DNA of 64,000 nucleotides from NCBI GenBank assembly GCA_900065925.1, contig LN890280.1:1666451-1730450 (forward strand), written 5' to 3'. The translations under genes and the position numbers were made by a program. This document shows, piece by piece, positions 51,358 through 61,378 of this stretch; position 1 is the stretch's first letter, and each line of letters starts with the position of its first letter. This DNA is from Nitrosotalea devaniterrae. GTDB lineage: Archaea > Thermoproteota > Nitrososphaeria > Nitrososphaerales > Nitrosopumilaceae. Below the pieces are notes generated by a model. The model searched no databases. It saw nothing but the letters and a program-made list of their open reading frames with translations, and was not told the origin of the DNA.

Positions 51358-51819
51358 ATGTCAGAGTCGGATCTTATCGTAAGAAGGATCAAAAATGGAA
51401 CTGTGATTGATCACATAGAATCCGGAAAAGGTTTGAAGGTTCTAAATGCATTAGGAATCGATGGTAGAGATGGAAATGTAATTACAATTGCGCTCAATGT
51501 TCCAAGCTCTAAGGTTGCAAAAAAAGATATCATAAAAGTGGAGAATAAATTTTTGCAGGATACAGATACTAACAAGCTTGCACTCATCGCACCAAAGGCA
51601 ACAGTAAACATAATCCAAGATTACAAATTGGTTGAGAAAAGACGTGTTGCCTTACCAAATCAGATTGAAAGAATTTTTCGATGCTCAAATCCAGATTGCA
51701 TAACAAATAGTGATGAGGAAATACAACCTATCATGGATGTTGTTGATAAAACAGGACTTGTTCTAAGATGTAGATATTGTACAAGAACTTTGGATGTCAA
51801 CGAACTAAAATATTATTAA
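51358..51819 (+). CDS. pyrI: Aspartate carbamoyltransferase, regulatory chain
   Basis: 153 residues. It binds allosteric nucleotides and zinc and associates with PyrB. The N-terminus MSESDLIVRRIKNGTVIDHI aligns with bacterial PyrI. The zinc site CSNPDCIT plus CRYCTRTL is complete at the C-terminus. The ATG at 51358 is chosen for both family fit and TATA spacing. The catalytic and regulatory genes are divergent here rather than in a pyrBI operon, with 43 nt between start codons. Confidence 0.95.
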   Translation: MSESDLIVRRIKNGTVIDHIESGKGLKVLNALGIDGRDGNVITIALNVPSSKVAKKDIIKVENKFLQDTDTNKLALIAPKATVNIIQDYKLVEKRRVALPNQIERIFRCSNPDCITNSDEEIQPIMDVVDKTGLVLRCRYCTRTLDVNELKYY

Positions 51820-51824
51820 AATTT

Positions 51825-53840
51825 CTATTTCTTTTCGGCTTGCAGTTCATACTGGTCATATGTAAATTTCCTTGCAGTTCCAAATGGCCTAAATGCTCTT
51901 CCATTACCATGATAGAACTTTGAGAAGAATTCAACATAGATCAATCTGGCACCCTGAATTCCTGGCTCAAAGACTCCAATTATGATATTGAATATGTGAC
52001 CTATGAAGAGTATCATCGTTCCAAGAACAATGAAAGGAATTCCATGATGTAATGTTTTGAAAAAGATAAAGTCAATTACATCAGCCAAGATAACGGATGC
52101 CAAAAGAATTCCAATAAGTCTGGTGTATGATAATATGTGGCTAACAATAGAGGGTAACTCCATGATTGCCCTTGGGCCTTCTCCTACAAACATCAAGCCA
52201 ATTCCACCAATCATCAATCCTATGTAAGCAGCACCCATTGTGCTATGAACCGGGTTGACGTGTTGATGGTGCATTAGTGCAAGTCCAAAGAGTACTACAC
52301 CCCAACCAAAGAGTAACCAACCCATTTTGCCAATAGCATGTTTTTTGAGACCTTCACGCATGCTATTCAAGATACCAAGGATTAGACCAAATGTTACCAT
52401 TCCAAGACCAATGTATCCAGCGATTAGCAATAGTTTTCTTAGGCTAGTAATTGGACTGAATATTGTTCCGTCTGCAGGTAGATGCAAGCCAAGTGAAGAA
52501 TTAAGGAAACCAAAGAGGTAACCGTTCAGATGAAATCCAAAGTACAAGTTAAACACAAACCCCAATCCTATTGCAATGATAGCACCTGGTGTCATTGCTT
52601 TTGCAAGTTTTACCATCTGTCGCCTCTTTAGTATATTCAATGCAAATTTACTCAACATACTGGGCATGATGTTAATGTCTCTCTTTCCACCCTCAATTCT
52701 TCGAATAACCCATCGACACACTAGAAGTATAAACAGTCCATATCCTGCATCTCCAACCATCATACCGTAGAATATGGGGAAGAATATACCAAAGATTAGT
52801 GTGGGATCGAATTCTTTGCCTTCTGGTAAAGAATAGAATCTGATAAATGCCTCAAACAGTTTGAACCTTTTTGGATTGTCAAATTGTGTTGGTGGATGCT
52901 CGTCTGTTTCAAGCTCAAATAACATGGTACCTTTAGTATTTTTTTCAAAAATATTCCTTAGTTGTTCTATCTTTGATTTTGGAATCCATCCTTCTAGGGC
53001 AAAAGAATCAGATGTTACTCCCAAGTTATCAATGACTTCAAGTTTTTTGTTTTCAATCTCAAGTTGTTCTTCTATACATACGATATTGACATAATGAGCC
53101 TTTGAGATTTCATCTAGTTGTCTTTCGACTTCTTTTAGTTTATTAGAAATATCAGTCTGTTTTGATTTTAGGTTTTGTGTTAATTGGTCTGCCTTTCCTT
53201 CTAGTTTTGGAACTGCCTCCATTTTTACATCATACTCTTGAACTACTGTAGCAAGTGCATGTGGTGGAAAGTTTGGAAATGTAACAAGGACTAGATTTGT
53301 AGTGTCTTTTCCTTCTTTTGGATAGATAAAGACATCTTGGCTATTGACATCAAGTGCCTTTTTGAATGCAGCATAGTTTTTGGAATCTACCCTTCCAAAG
53401 TATGAATGAACCATCTTTAATTGAAGAACGTTAAAATCTTCTGGGAAAAATGAGAACTCATCAACTAGTTTTATGTTGTTTTCAGTCTCTTTGAGCTGTG
53501 TTAAGAGATGCTCTTTTTCTTTTTCTAGGGTTGCTACCTTGTCATCAATGTTAATGGATTTAGCAGCCTGCATTATTTGATCCATAGAAGTGAATCGTTG
53601 GCATTGAGTGGCCTCAATTGGAGGCAGCACTGTCTTTAGTGCCTTCATTCTCAAAAGTTGGTCTGAAACTTGTCTGAACATTTCATTGTCACGTTCATTT
53701 CGCACGAGTGTAGCAACATCTTTTGATAATGGTTCTAGTTGGACAACATTAAGATCATGTAAAATAGAAATTACAGTTTGTCTTTCATTTCGCAACCCAA
53801 GGACTGCAATTCTTCCCATTGGTATTGGTTTTAGAACCAA
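51825..53840 (-). CDS. atpI: A/V-type ATP synthase subunit I (a)
   Basis: A 671-residue membrane stator subunit that forms the ion channel with the c-ring. The N-terminal half (about 1-340) is cytoplasmic and helical (KPIPMGRIAVLGLRNERQTV, long coiled coils near LEKEKEHLLTQLKETENNIK). The C-terminal half has seven or eight helices, including GIFFPIFYGMMVGDAGYGL (a family motif) and the Arg-containing channel helix near SHILSYTRLIGILLASV. Last gene of the ATPase operon. Confidence 0.94.
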   Translation of the reverse strand: MVLKPIPMGRIAVLGLRNERQTVISILHDLNVVQLEPLSKDVATLVRNERDNEMFRQVSDQLLRMKALKTVLPPIEATQCQRFTSMDQIMQAAKSINIDDKVATLEKEKEHLLTQLKETENNIKLVDEFSFFPEDFNVLQLKMVHSYFGRVDSKNYAAFKKALDVNSQDVFIYPKEGKDTTNLVLVTFPNFPPHALATVVQEYDVKMEAVPKLEGKADQLTQNLKSKQTDISNKLKEVERQLDEISKAHYVNIVCIEEQLEIENKKLEVIDNLGVTSDSFALEGWIPKSKIEQLRNIFEKNTKGTMLFELETDEHPPTQFDNPKRFKLFEAFIRFYSLPEGKEFDPTLIFGIFFPIFYGMMVGDAGYGLFILLVCRWVIRRIEGGKRDINIMPSMLSKFALNILKRRQMVKLAKAMTPGAIIAIGLGFVFNLYFGFHLNGYLFGFLNSSLGLHLPADGTIFSPITSLRKLLLIAGYIGLGMVTFGLILGILNSMREGLKKHAIGKMGWLLFGWGVVLFGLALMHHQHVNPVHSTMGAAYIGLMIGGIGLMFVGEGPRAIMELPSIVSHILSYTRLIGILLASVILADVIDFIFFKTLHHGIPFIVLGTMILFIGHIFNIIIGVFEPGIQGARLIYVEFFSKFYHGNGRAFRPFGTARKFTYDQYELQAEKK

Positions 53841-53843
53841 AAT

Positions 53844-54167
53844 CTATACCTCTTTTAGTAAAATATCGATTATCTCTTTGACTGTTTTAGAATCAATTTT
53901 TGAAGAAACAGATTTTGCCTTGGTTTTTGCATCCTCTATGATCTTTTCTGTTTCTGCATTTGCTTTCTTTCTTGCTTGATCTATGGATGATTCAACTAGT
54001 TTTTCTCCATCAGCTTTTGCTGATGTGATTGATTGTATAGCATGAGTTTCGAAATTCTGCAGTTCTTCTTTTACTTTTTTCTTTTGTTCATCAATTTCTT
54101 TTTGAGATCTGTCTTCTGCTTCTTTTATTTGCTTGAGTGAGTGGACGTATTTTTCTGATGTAGACAT
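53844..54167 (-). CDS. ahaH: A-type ATPase peripheral-stalk subunit H
   Basis: A 107-residue coiled-coil protein (MSTSEKYVHSLKQIKEAEDR, DEQKKKVKEELQNFETHAIQ, DQARKKANAETEKIIEDAKT) ending KTVKEIIDILLKEV. Heptads run nearly the whole length, as in AhaH, which pairs with subunit E in the stalk. The ATG at 54167 lies one base after the stop of the 41-aa ORF. It is 3 nt from subunit I. Confidence 0.88.
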   Translation of the reverse strand: MSTSEKYVHSLKQIKEAEDRSQKEIDEQKKKVKEELQNFETHAIQSITSAKADGEKLVESSIDQARKKANAETEKIIEDAKTKAKSVSSKIDSKTVKEIIDILLKEV

Positions 54168-54168
54168 T

Positions 54169-54294
54169 TTAAACTCCAAAAAAGTGCTTGCCTGCATATA
54201 GTGCCAAGGCTACAGTACCAAGAATATTACCTAGCTTAAATGCTCTAATTATCAGAAAGAATTTTCGCTGTTGTTGATTTACAAAATTAGGCAA
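54169..54294 (-). CDS. Unannotated 41-aa small protein in ATPase operon
   Basis: An ORF too short for most gene finders. It opens with TTG overlapping the last codons of subunit D, then PNFVNQQQRKFFLIIRAF, KLGNILGTVALALYAGKHFF and stops at TAA one nucleotide before the subunit H ATG. The basic N-terminal half and the hydrophobic, Gly/Ala-rich helix (about 19-36) suggest a small membrane protein. Junctions are as tight as its neighbours', which argues for translation. Function unknown. Confidence 0.5.
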   Translation of the reverse strand: MPNFVNQQQRKFFLIIRAFKLGNILGTVALALYAGKHFFGV

Positions 54295-54955
54295 TTAATT
54301 CTCTCTCCTTTTTTAGTAAAGCCTCTTGTTCTCGTTCTCCCATCTTTCTTTTTACTGTCTTTAGCATCATGAAAGTATCTCGTTCCATCTCATCTAGTCT
54401 GAATATAATGAATTTGATTGCAGCTTGTAATCTTGGAATGAACACATTTTCAATGGCATTAGATTTTCTTTTTGTCTTTTCAATTTCAAGCAATAGTTTG
54501 CGAAGCGTAGTTTCTTTTTCTGCAACATCAAGAACCATCTTGTGTACATTATGAAATGCTTTGATTGCTTCGTTGATAGACGGAGGAAGTTCTAGCAAAT
54601 GTTCTGTAAGAGCTTGGTTATTTTTTCCACCTTCAATCTTTGGAATTCTAACGCCCATGACGTTTTTTGGAGTAATTTGTAATTTATTTAATTGTGGAAT
54701 CTTCATTGCTTCATTTTCTAGCCTCATTGCACCTGCAAGCATTTCTGCCATTCGAATTGCTTGGTATCCTTTTACCAATTCCGCTTGAAGACCACTTCTG
54801 AGTGCTGCTACAGTTTTGCTTGCGTTAAAGAATTCAAGAATTAGCGCTTGTCTTTTTAGCTTTAGTAGTTTTAGACCTTTTTTTGCAACAATGATCCTTC
54901 TCTTTGTACGGATGTATTCAAGGCGTGTTGGTCTAATGTTAATTACTGATGGCAA
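54287..54955 (-). CDS. atpD: A/V-type ATP synthase subunit D
   Basis: A 222-residue central-rotor-shaft subunit, mostly long helices. The N-terminus (INIRPTRLEYIRTKRRIIVA, KKGLKLLKLKRQALILEF) is the family hallmark. The C-terminal helix includes RRVNAIE-like RKSNAIENVFIPRLQAAIKF, the region contacting A3B3. It follows subunit B by 2 nt. Confidence 0.95.
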   Translation of the reverse strand: MPSVINIRPTRLEYIRTKRRIIVAKKGLKLLKLKRQALILEFFNASKTVAALRSGLQAELVKGYQAIRMAEMLAGAMRLENEAMKIPQLNKLQITPKNVMGVRIPKIEGGKNNQALTEHLLELPPSINEAIKAFHNVHKMVLDVAEKETTLRKLLLEIEKTKRKSNAIENVFIPRLQAAIKFIIFRLDEMERDTFMMLKTVKRKMGEREQEALLKKERELIA

Positions 54956-54957
54956 TT

Positions 54958-56346
54958 TTATGCACCTGCACCAGATTTCTTTCTGTACTTTTCGATGAAT
55001 TCTGGTTTGATACGATTAAGTTCAGAGTCTGATAGTTCGCTTAGTAATTCCCAACCAATATCCAAAGTCTGTTCAATTGAGCGGTTCTCGTCCATTCCTT
55101 GATTTACAAACTTTCTTTCAAAGTCGTTAGCTACTTTCATAAACTTTCTATCAAGATCACTGAGTGCTTCTTCACCTACAATTGCAGCCAATGATCTTGC
55201 ATCCTTGCCTTGTGCATAAGATGAGTAGAGTTGATCTGCAAGGCTTCTGTGATCTTCTCTTGTGCTTCCTTTTCCAATACCTTGGTTCATCAAACGTGAA
55301 AGACTTGTCAAGACATCTACAGGTGGATGTATGTCACCTCTATGCAAGTCTCTGCTCATGACAATTTGTCCTTCGGTGATATAGCCAGTAAGATCTGGAA
55401 TTGGATGAGTGATATCATCTGCAGGCATGGTAAGAATTGGAATTTGTGTTACAGAACCATTTCTGCCCTTGATCTTTCCTGCTCTTTCATACAATGATGA
55501 CAAGTCAGTATACATGTAACCAGGATAACCTCTTCTTCCTGGAACCTCTTCTCTTGCAGCAGAAATTTCTCTTAATGCTTCACAATAGTTAGTCATATCA
55601 GTCATGATTACAAGAACATGCATGTCTCTTTCATATGCTAGATATTCTGCAGTGGTCAATGCAAGTCTTGGCGTAAGTAAACGCTCCATTGATGGATCGG
55701 ATGAAAGGTTCAAAAATAGAGCTGTTCTTCCAAGTGCACCACTCTCTTCGAATTGTTTTACGAAAAAGTTTGCCTCTTCACTTGTAATTCCCATTGCTGC
55801 AAATACTACTGAAAAGTTTTCTGAACCACCAAGAACTTTTGCTTGTCTTGCAATCTGTGCTGCAAGCAAGTTGTGTGGAAGACCTGCACCTGAAAATATT
55901 GGAAGTTTTTGACCTCTGACTAGTGTATTCATTCCATCTATGTTAGACATACCAGTCTGGATGAATTCAGATGGCTCTTCTCTTGAATATGGGTTAATAC
56001 CAGAACCAACCAAGTCAACTTTAGTTTTAGAAACGATTTTTGGACCATTATCTCTTGGATTTCCAAGACCGTCAAATACACGTCCTAACATTTCATCAGA
56101 TACTGCAAGCTGAGCAGTTTCTCCGAGGAATTTTACGGATGTATCACCAATGTTAAGACCTAATGTTGCACCAAAGACCTGAACAATTGCAAGGCCTTGT
56201 CTTGTATCAAGAACTTGGCCTTGCCTTCTCTCACCGTTTTGTAATTTTATTTCTACCATTTCACCGTATGCAGCATTTTCTACACCCTCTACAAACATTA
56301 GAGGACCTGCAATCTTTGAGAGGGTCTTAAATGATACTCCAGACAT
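54958..56346 (-). CDS. atpB: A/V-type ATP synthase subunit B
   Basis: A 462-residue regulatory/non-catalytic hexamer subunit. Evidence: [60 protein letters not shown] (the degenerate P-loop position), [20 protein letters not shown] and [20 protein letters not shown]. No Walker A GKT motif, as expected. Its start overlaps the subunit A stop by one base. Confidence 0.97.
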   Translation of the reverse strand: MSGVSFKTLSKIAGPLMFVEGVENAAYGEMVEIKLQNGERRQGQVLDTRQGLAIVQVFGATLGLNIGDTSVKFLGETAQLAVSDEMLGRVFDGLGNPRDNGPKIVSKTKVDLVGSGINPYSREEPSEFIQTGMSNIDGMNTLVRGQKLPIFSGAGLPHNLLAAQIARQAKVLGGSENFSVVFAAMGITSEEANFFVKQFEESGALGRTALFLNLSSDPSMERLLTPRLALTTAEYLAYERDMHVLVIMTDMTNYCEALREISAAREEVPGRRGYPGYMYTDLSSLYERAGKIKGRNGSVTQIPILTMPADDITHPIPDLTGYITEGQIVMSRDLHRGDIHPPVDVLTSLSRLMNQGIGKGSTREDHRSLADQLYSSYAQGKDARSLAAIVGEEALSDLDRKFMKVANDFERKFVNQGMDENRSIEQTLDIGWELLSELSDSELNRIKPEFIEKYRKKSGAGA

Positions 56347-58109
56347 TATCTTGAAGCCTCCATTGATAGTGTTGAAAATTCTTGTTGCATTTTGCTCTTT
56401 GTGTCTTTTACTAGTTGTTCAACTTGATCTTCCTTTGTCCATTTAATTTTTGATATCATCTTTCTTGATTCTAATTGTCCTACCTTTACTGATGTAATTC
56501 CTTTCTTGATTGCATCTGCTTCCATCTTACCAAATTCAAGAATTGTTGATAGCATTAAGAACTGTTTTCTGATTGATGTGTATGTATCTACATCATCATA
56601 TGCACTCTGTTGTAGATAGTCTTCTCTAATTGATCTTGCAGTATCCAGTACACCTTTTTCTGGTTCTGGAAGTGCATCATAACCTACAAGTTGAACAATT
56701 TCTTGTAATTCAGATTCTTTCTGTAGAATTTCAAGTGCCTCTTTTCTTGATGCAATCCAGGTTGCTGATACATTATTTTTGTACCAGTCTCCCATACCGT
56801 CTGCATATAATGAATAACTTGTAAGCCAGTTAATTGATGGGAAGTGTCTTCTTGATGCCAAGCTTGCGTCAAGTGCCCAGAAGACTCTGGTTACTCTGAG
56901 TGTATTTTGTGATACTGGTTCTGAAAAGTCACCACCTGGTGGCGATACTGCACCTACAAGTGTAAGAGAGCCGACACGTTCTTCAGGTGAAATAACAACT
57001 GCCTTTCCACCTCTCTCATAAAACTCTGCTAGTCTTCTACCAAGATAAGCTGGGTATCCTTCTTCACCAGGCATTTCTTCAAGTCTACCTGAAATTTCTC
57101 TGAGTGCTTCTGCCCATCTTGAAGTGCTGTCTGCCATTAATGCAACACCATATCCCATATCACGATAGTATTCACCCATTGTGATACCAGTGTAGATACT
57201 TGCTTCACGTGCAGCTACTGGCATGTTAGAAGTATTAGCAACAAGAATTGTACGCTCCATCAATGGTCTCTTTGATTTTGGATCTTCGAGTTTTGGAAAT
57301 GTTGAGAGAACTTCAGTCATTTCATTTCCTCTTTCTCCACAACCTACATAGACAATCACATTACTGTCTGCCCATTTTGCAAGTTGCTGCTGAGTTACAG
57401 TTTTTCCACTTCCAAATGGACCTGGAATTGCAGCTGTACCACCTTTTGCAACTGGGAAGAAAGTATCAAGTACTCTTTGTCCAGTAAGCAATGGTTCTTC
57501 TGGTGCTAGTTTGCGAAGAACTGGTCTTGGAGTTCTGACAGTCCACCAGCTTGAAAGACCAATGTCTACTTTAGTTCCATTTTGTACAGAAGCTACAATA
57601 TCATTAACAGTATACTTGCCTTCAGAAATATCAGTCAGTGTACCCTTGACATTATGAGGAACCATTATCTTGTGCATGATAAGTGGAGTTTCCTGAACTT
57701 CACCAATTATTTCTCCAGGGGAGACATGATCTCCTTTCTTCTTTAATGGAACAAATTCCCATTTTGTGGTTTGGTCAAGTGCAGGGATGACTTTTCCTCT
57801 GCTGATAAAGTCACCACTTTGTTCTCTTAGAACATCTAGTGGTCTTTGGATACCATCATAAATTGATTTTAGTAAGCCTGGTCCAAGCTGCATTGAGAGA
57901 GGTCTTTTTGTATTGATTACCTTCTCTCCTGGACGAAGACCAGTTGTATCTTCATAAACTTGAACTGTTGCCTTGGTTCCTTCAAGACGAATTATTTCTC
58001 CTACCAGTCCCATATCACCAATACGAACTACATCAAACATTTGTGCGCCTTCTAGGCCACTTGCGATCACTACAGGACCTGAAACTCTTGAGATTATTCC
58101 TTCAGCCAT
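56346..58109 (-). CDS. atpA: A/V-type ATP synthase subunit A (catalytic)
   Basis: A 587-residue ATP-hydrolysing/synthesising subunit with the Walker [18 protein letters not shown] (about 230) and Walker B-region [17 protein letters not shown]. The non-homologous A-type insert ([20 protein letters not shown] to about residue 190) is present. The C-terminal helical bundle ends STLSMEASR. It lies 9 nt after subunit F. Confidence 0.97.
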   Translation of the reverse strand: MAEGIISRVSGPVVIASGLEGAQMFDVVRIGDMGLVGEIIRLEGTKATVQVYEDTTGLRPGEKVINTKRPLSMQLGPGLLKSIYDGIQRPLDVLREQSGDFISRGKVIPALDQTTKWEFVPLKKKGDHVSPGEIIGEVQETPLIMHKIMVPHNVKGTLTDISEGKYTVNDIVASVQNGTKVDIGLSSWWTVRTPRPVLRKLAPEEPLLTGQRVLDTFFPVAKGGTAAIPGPFGSGKTVTQQQLAKWADSNVIVYVGCGERGNEMTEVLSTFPKLEDPKSKRPLMERTILVANTSNMPVAAREASIYTGITMGEYYRDMGYGVALMADSTSRWAEALREISGRLEEMPGEEGYPAYLGRRLAEFYERGGKAVVISPEERVGSLTLVGAVSPPGGDFSEPVSQNTLRVTRVFWALDASLASRRHFPSINWLTSYSLYADGMGDWYKNNVSATWIASRKEALEILQKESELQEIVQLVGYDALPEPEKGVLDTARSIREDYLQQSAYDDVDTYTSIRKQFLMLSTILEFGKMEADAIKKGITSVKVGQLESRKMISKIKWTKEDQVEQLVKDTKSKMQQEFSTLSMEASR

Positions 58110-58118
58110 TTATCATCA

Positions 58119-58460
58119 TCAACTCGAGGGGATACTTATTCCTAACACTCTCTTTGCTAGAACAGATATAGATTCTTCTTGAATGTTACCTTCTAAAGCG
58201 GGCATAAATATCACTAGAGGCTCAATTGATGCCTCGATCTTCTTTCTAAATATAGCTGGAAGACTGGTTCTAACGGCATCACTGATGATTATGAGGCTAT
58301 AGGTGCCTGATGAAAAGAGATCTTGGATTGTTTTACTTGCATCATCACCACTTGTAATGAAAGTGTCTTCTATTCCTAGAAGATTATACCCTATAGCAAG
58401 CTCACGCTCGCCTACTACTGCTATTTTTCCAGTGGTGGTATTGGATTTTTGTTGTGACAT
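58119..58460 (-). CDS. atpF: A/V-type ATP synthase subunit F
   Basis: A 113-residue small rotor subunit with a Rossmann-like fold. It begins with a short leader then KIAVVGERELAIGYNLLGIE and includes TYSLIIISDAVRTSLPAIFR and PLVIFMPALEG. Located in the usual place between C and A. Confidence 0.9.
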   Translation of the reverse strand: MSQQKSNTTTGKIAVVGERELAIGYNLLGIEDTFITSGDDASKTIQDLFSSGTYSLIIISDAVRTSLPAIFRKKIEASIEPLVIFMPALEGNIQEESISVLAKRVLGISIPSS

Positions 58461-58462
58461 GT

Positions 58463-59530
58463 TTATTCTACCAGCAATAATGAATTGATGTAATCTGTAG
58501 AGAGGTTATAGCGTTTACCATATGCAATTCTTTTGATGTTTTCACGTTCATGTTCTGTGTTAATGATAAAGTAGAATATAGTACCAATTGAGAGTGCAAT
58601 ATTTTTCAATTTTTTGACATATTCGGAATTTATGAATTTATCCAAAGCAACCTCAAAGTCAATCAGGCTGTTTGATTTCTTGTATTGAGCCAATGCATTG
58701 ACTAACATGAATCTATTTTCTATTCTACCAACAATTTCTGAAACATCTTTTGCATTGTAAACATCCAGCAATTCGTTTATGGTCATTTTTCCGCCCTCGA
58801 TCAGGTGTTTGCTCACTATATCCTTGTCAAGGTTAGATTCCTTGGCCTTGAGAAGACTGAGGACATTTTTCTTGTCTATCTCTGCTCTTATGAAATCTCG
58901 AATCAATCCTTCATCGCCTTGGAAGAACTTGAGTGATTCTAGTAAGTTCTGATAATAGAAATTTTGAAGTGCAGACATCATAGGGCCAAGATCGCCAGTC
59001 TTTTGATATGTTTCAAGGTGATGCATCAAAACTGTTCCATAATTGTATTTTACCAGTTGATTTACAACACCGTCAACTCCTGTTTGGGACAAGATTATCT
59101 TCATTTCATCATGTGTGATGTTTCCAGCAGAAATTCCTGCAGGAACATTTCTGCTTGAGACAAGAAATGATTCTGTCTCTGAAATTGGTCTTCCCATACT
59201 CTTTGCAGAAAGAATAAGCTCGATATTGTAAATATCCCATTTTGAAAGATATGCCCTTATTGCAGATTTGCCATTAAATGGAGTTGCTTCCAATGCAGTC
59301 TTGTTGATATACACAAGATGTCTGTTGAGTGCAACTTCCAATAGTTCGGATTCCTTGAAAACTGATGCTGCCTTTTCAATCTCTGGTTTATACCAGGTAG
59401 ATCCAAGCGTCTTTACCATTTCTGCCTCATCTTTTGTCTTCATCAGATTTTGCATTTCTTCTTTTGATAAAAGATTAAGTGAGATTGCCTGGAGTCTGCC
59501 AAATGACGACGCGTATTGTGATGTTGGCAT
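58463..59530 (-). CDS. atpC: A/V-type ATP synthase subunit C
   Basis: A 355-residue helical subunit that links the membrane rotor to the shaft. Features: YASSFGRLQAISLNLLSKEE, YLSKWDIYNIELILSAKSMG (the DxxNxxxLLRAK-type motif of the family), RAEIDKKNVLSLLKAKESNL, and a C-terminal ERENIKRIAYGKRYNLS. Its start overlaps subunit E's stop by one base. Confidence 0.92.
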   Translation of the reverse strand: MPTSQYASSFGRLQAISLNLLSKEEMQNLMKTKDEAEMVKTLGSTWYKPEIEKAASVFKESELLEVALNRHLVYINKTALEATPFNGKSAIRAYLSKWDIYNIELILSAKSMGRPISETESFLVSSRNVPAGISAGNITHDEMKIILSQTGVDGVVNQLVKYNYGTVLMHHLETYQKTGDLGPMMSALQNFYYQNLLESLKFFQGDEGLIRDFIRAEIDKKNVLSLLKAKESNLDKDIVSKHLIEGGKMTINELLDVYNAKDVSEIVGRIENRFMLVNALAQYKKSNSLIDFEVALDKFINSEYVKKLKNIALSIGTIFYFIINTEHERENIKRIAYGKRYNLSTDYINSLLLVE

Positions 59531-60084
59531 TACATTTTCTCCGAGAGGAAGCTCTTGACTTGGTCTTCATTGGTTCTAAGTAATTCTTCAAAGGTAAGGT
59601 CCAATTCTCTTGTTCCTTCTTTGTTTTCTGCAATGATTCCACCAAGTGTCTTAACAGACTTGCTTGTGGTTACTCCAAGTTCTTTGAGAATTGATTTGTC
59701 TTCTTCTCGGCAGTGAACTATAATATTTTGACCAAGTTTCTTTTTTGCATTATTTACCATAGTTTCAAGAGATTTCTTGTACTGTGGACTTTTTGTGTAA
59801 GTCTCTATTTCTTGTTGAATTACGGTAAAAGCAGATTGCATGTTGGAATTTATTGCATCAAACATGATCTTCTTTGCCTGTAGTTTTGAAGCTTCGATTA
59901 TTCTTGCTTGTTCTCTTTCGGACTTGACTTTGGCTTCAGTTGAAAAACGTTCTTGAATCTCTTTTAGTGTATTATTCATTTCAGCCTGGAGTCTAGACTT
60001 GCTCTCTTGAAGATCTTTTTCAAGACCATCAATCTCTTTTCGTTTTCTAGTCTCTATCTCTTGAATGAACGTTTCAATGCTCAT
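59530..60084 (-). CDS. atpE: A/V-type ATP synthase subunit E
   Basis: A 184-residue peripheral-stalk subunit. The N-terminal half is a charged coiled coil (RKEIDGLEKDLQESKSRLQA), and the C-terminal globular domain has IIVHCREEDKSILKELGV and GGIIAENKEGTRELDLTFEE (the GG(v)xxxxxxGxxxxDnTfe pattern). It follows K by 12 nt. Confidence 0.93.
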   Translation of the reverse strand: MSIETFIQEIETRKRKEIDGLEKDLQESKSRLQAEMNNTLKEIQERFSTEAKVKSEREQARIIEASKLQAKKIMFDAINSNMQSAFTVIQQEIETYTKSPQYKKSLETMVNNAKKKLGQNIIVHCREEDKSILKELGVTTSKSVKTLGGIIAENKEGTRELDLTFEELLRTNEDQVKSFLSEKM

Positions 60085-60096
60085 TACTGAAAACCA

Positions 60097-60444
60097 CTAT
60101 AGTATGCCCAGTAGCAATATGATTCCTAACACGAATCCAATGATCCAAAGAGTTTCTGGAATCACAAAGAAGAATAGTACCTGACCAAACTTCTCTGGCT
60201 TTTCGGCAATAATACCCATACCGGCAGCACCAATACCCTGTTGTGCATTACCAGTACCAATAAGACCACCAGCAATTGCAATTGCTGCTGCAATTGCCAA
60301 AAGTGGTTTTGTTAATCCGCTACTAGTAGTAGAAGCATCAGCTGCAAATGCGGGAGTCGTTGACACAAATGTTGATAGTGCAATTGTCAATCCCGCAACT
60401 ATAACCAAAAGCGATAATTTTGAACGCTTGTTAAGCACCATCAT
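60097..60444 (-). CDS. atpK: A/V-type ATP synthase subunit K (c-ring proteolipid) with leader
   Basis: 115 residues. Residues 1-36 look like a signal peptide (SLLVIVAGLTIALSTFVSTT, cleavage near AFA-AD). Two c-ring helices follow: LLAIAAAIAIAGGLIGTGNA with QQG at 68-70, and VLFFFVIPETLWIIGFVLGI with the ion-binding E97. The mature form would be about 80 residues. First gene of the operon, with AT-rich promoter sequence upstream. Confidence 0.93.
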   Translation of the reverse strand: MMVLNKRSKLSLLVIVAGLTIALSTFVSTTPAFAADASTTSSGLTKPLLAIAAAIAIAGGLIGTGNAQQGIGAAGMGIIAEKPEKFGQVLFFFVIPETLWIIGFVLGIILLLGIL

Positions 60445-60556
60445 CAGAGGCTCATTCGACGAGGCTATATTAACTTAATTTTTACAAACTTATTTTCAAA
60501 TTTTTTAGAATCAACAAATGTGCGATCATCGTACATTATTTTATTATAATCAGATC

Positions 60557-61378
60557 TCAGTTTTGATTTAGATCAACTGGCAGATCTAATTTGTTTCCCC
60601 ACTCGCCCCATGAGCCAAGATAGACCTTGACATTTTTGAATCCAAGCATTTTGAGTGCCACAAAAGAGTTTGCCGCCCGATATCCTCCCTGACAATATGT
60701 TACAATCTCTTCATCTTTTGAAAAATTATACATCTTGGTAAGGTCTTCAAGAGATTTCATTGTACCGTCCTCATTGATATTTAGTGTCCAATCCATATTA
60801 ATAGCAGTAGGAATGTGTCCATTTCTTGCAGCCCGTATTATGATTCCATTGTATTCGTCTTTGCTTCTTGCATCAAGAAGCTTTACCTTGCCTATCTTTT
60901 TGTTGATATATTCATAACCTGCAATTATTTCCTTGTTTACCTTGCCCGAAAATTTTCCTGGTTTGAATCCGTTTGTCTTGGTTTCCATCTCAAGTCCAAG
61001 ACTAGACCATTTTTTGAATCCACCATCAAGCATGAATGTATCTTTATGTGAAAAATACATCAAGAGCCAGACTCCCCGTGCTGCACTCATTCCTGAAACA
61101 TCATCATAAAAAACAACTGTCTTGTCTTTTGTCACACCCAAAAAAGATAGAAGATTTTCCATCTGCTTTTCAAATGCCTTTATTCCATCTTTTGATGTAT
61201 CAGACCAGTGATAATAGAAAAAATCAAGATTTACTGCACCTGGAATGTGTCCTTGTGAATAATCTTTGTAGGATCTACAGTCCACAAGAACAAGATTTGG
61301 GTTTCGAATTTTTTCCATTAGTTCAGTGCATGAAATCAGCATGTTACAATTCTGGACTGTAGGGTAATGTAAATCCAT
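60557..61378 (-). CDS. Thiosulfate/3-mercaptopyruvate sulfurtransferase (double rhodanese)
   Basis: 273 residues with two rhodanese domains. The first (about 14-130) has VLVDCRSYKDYSQGHIPGAV and VVFYDDVSGMSAARGVWLLM. The second (about 150-265) has KLLDARSKDEYNG, HIPTAINMDW and the catalytic Cys loop TYCQGGYRAANSFVAL. CQGGYRA resembles the thiosulfate type. The start may be the ATG at 61378 or MLISCTELMEKI 12 residues in. Probably involved in sulfide detoxification or sulfur transfer. Confidence 0.9.
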   Translation of the reverse strand: MDLHYPTVQNCNMLISCTELMEKIRNPNLVLVDCRSYKDYSQGHIPGAVNLDFFYYHWSDTSKDGIKAFEKQMENLLSFLGVTKDKTVVFYDDVSGMSAARGVWLLMYFSHKDTFMLDGGFKKWSSLGLEMETKTNGFKPGKFSGKVNKEIIAGYEYINKKIGKVKLLDARSKDEYNGIIIRAARNGHIPTAINMDWTLNINEDGTMKSLEDLTKMYNFSKDEEIVTYCQGGYRAANSFVALKMLGFKNVKVYLGSWGEWGNKLDLPVDLNQN

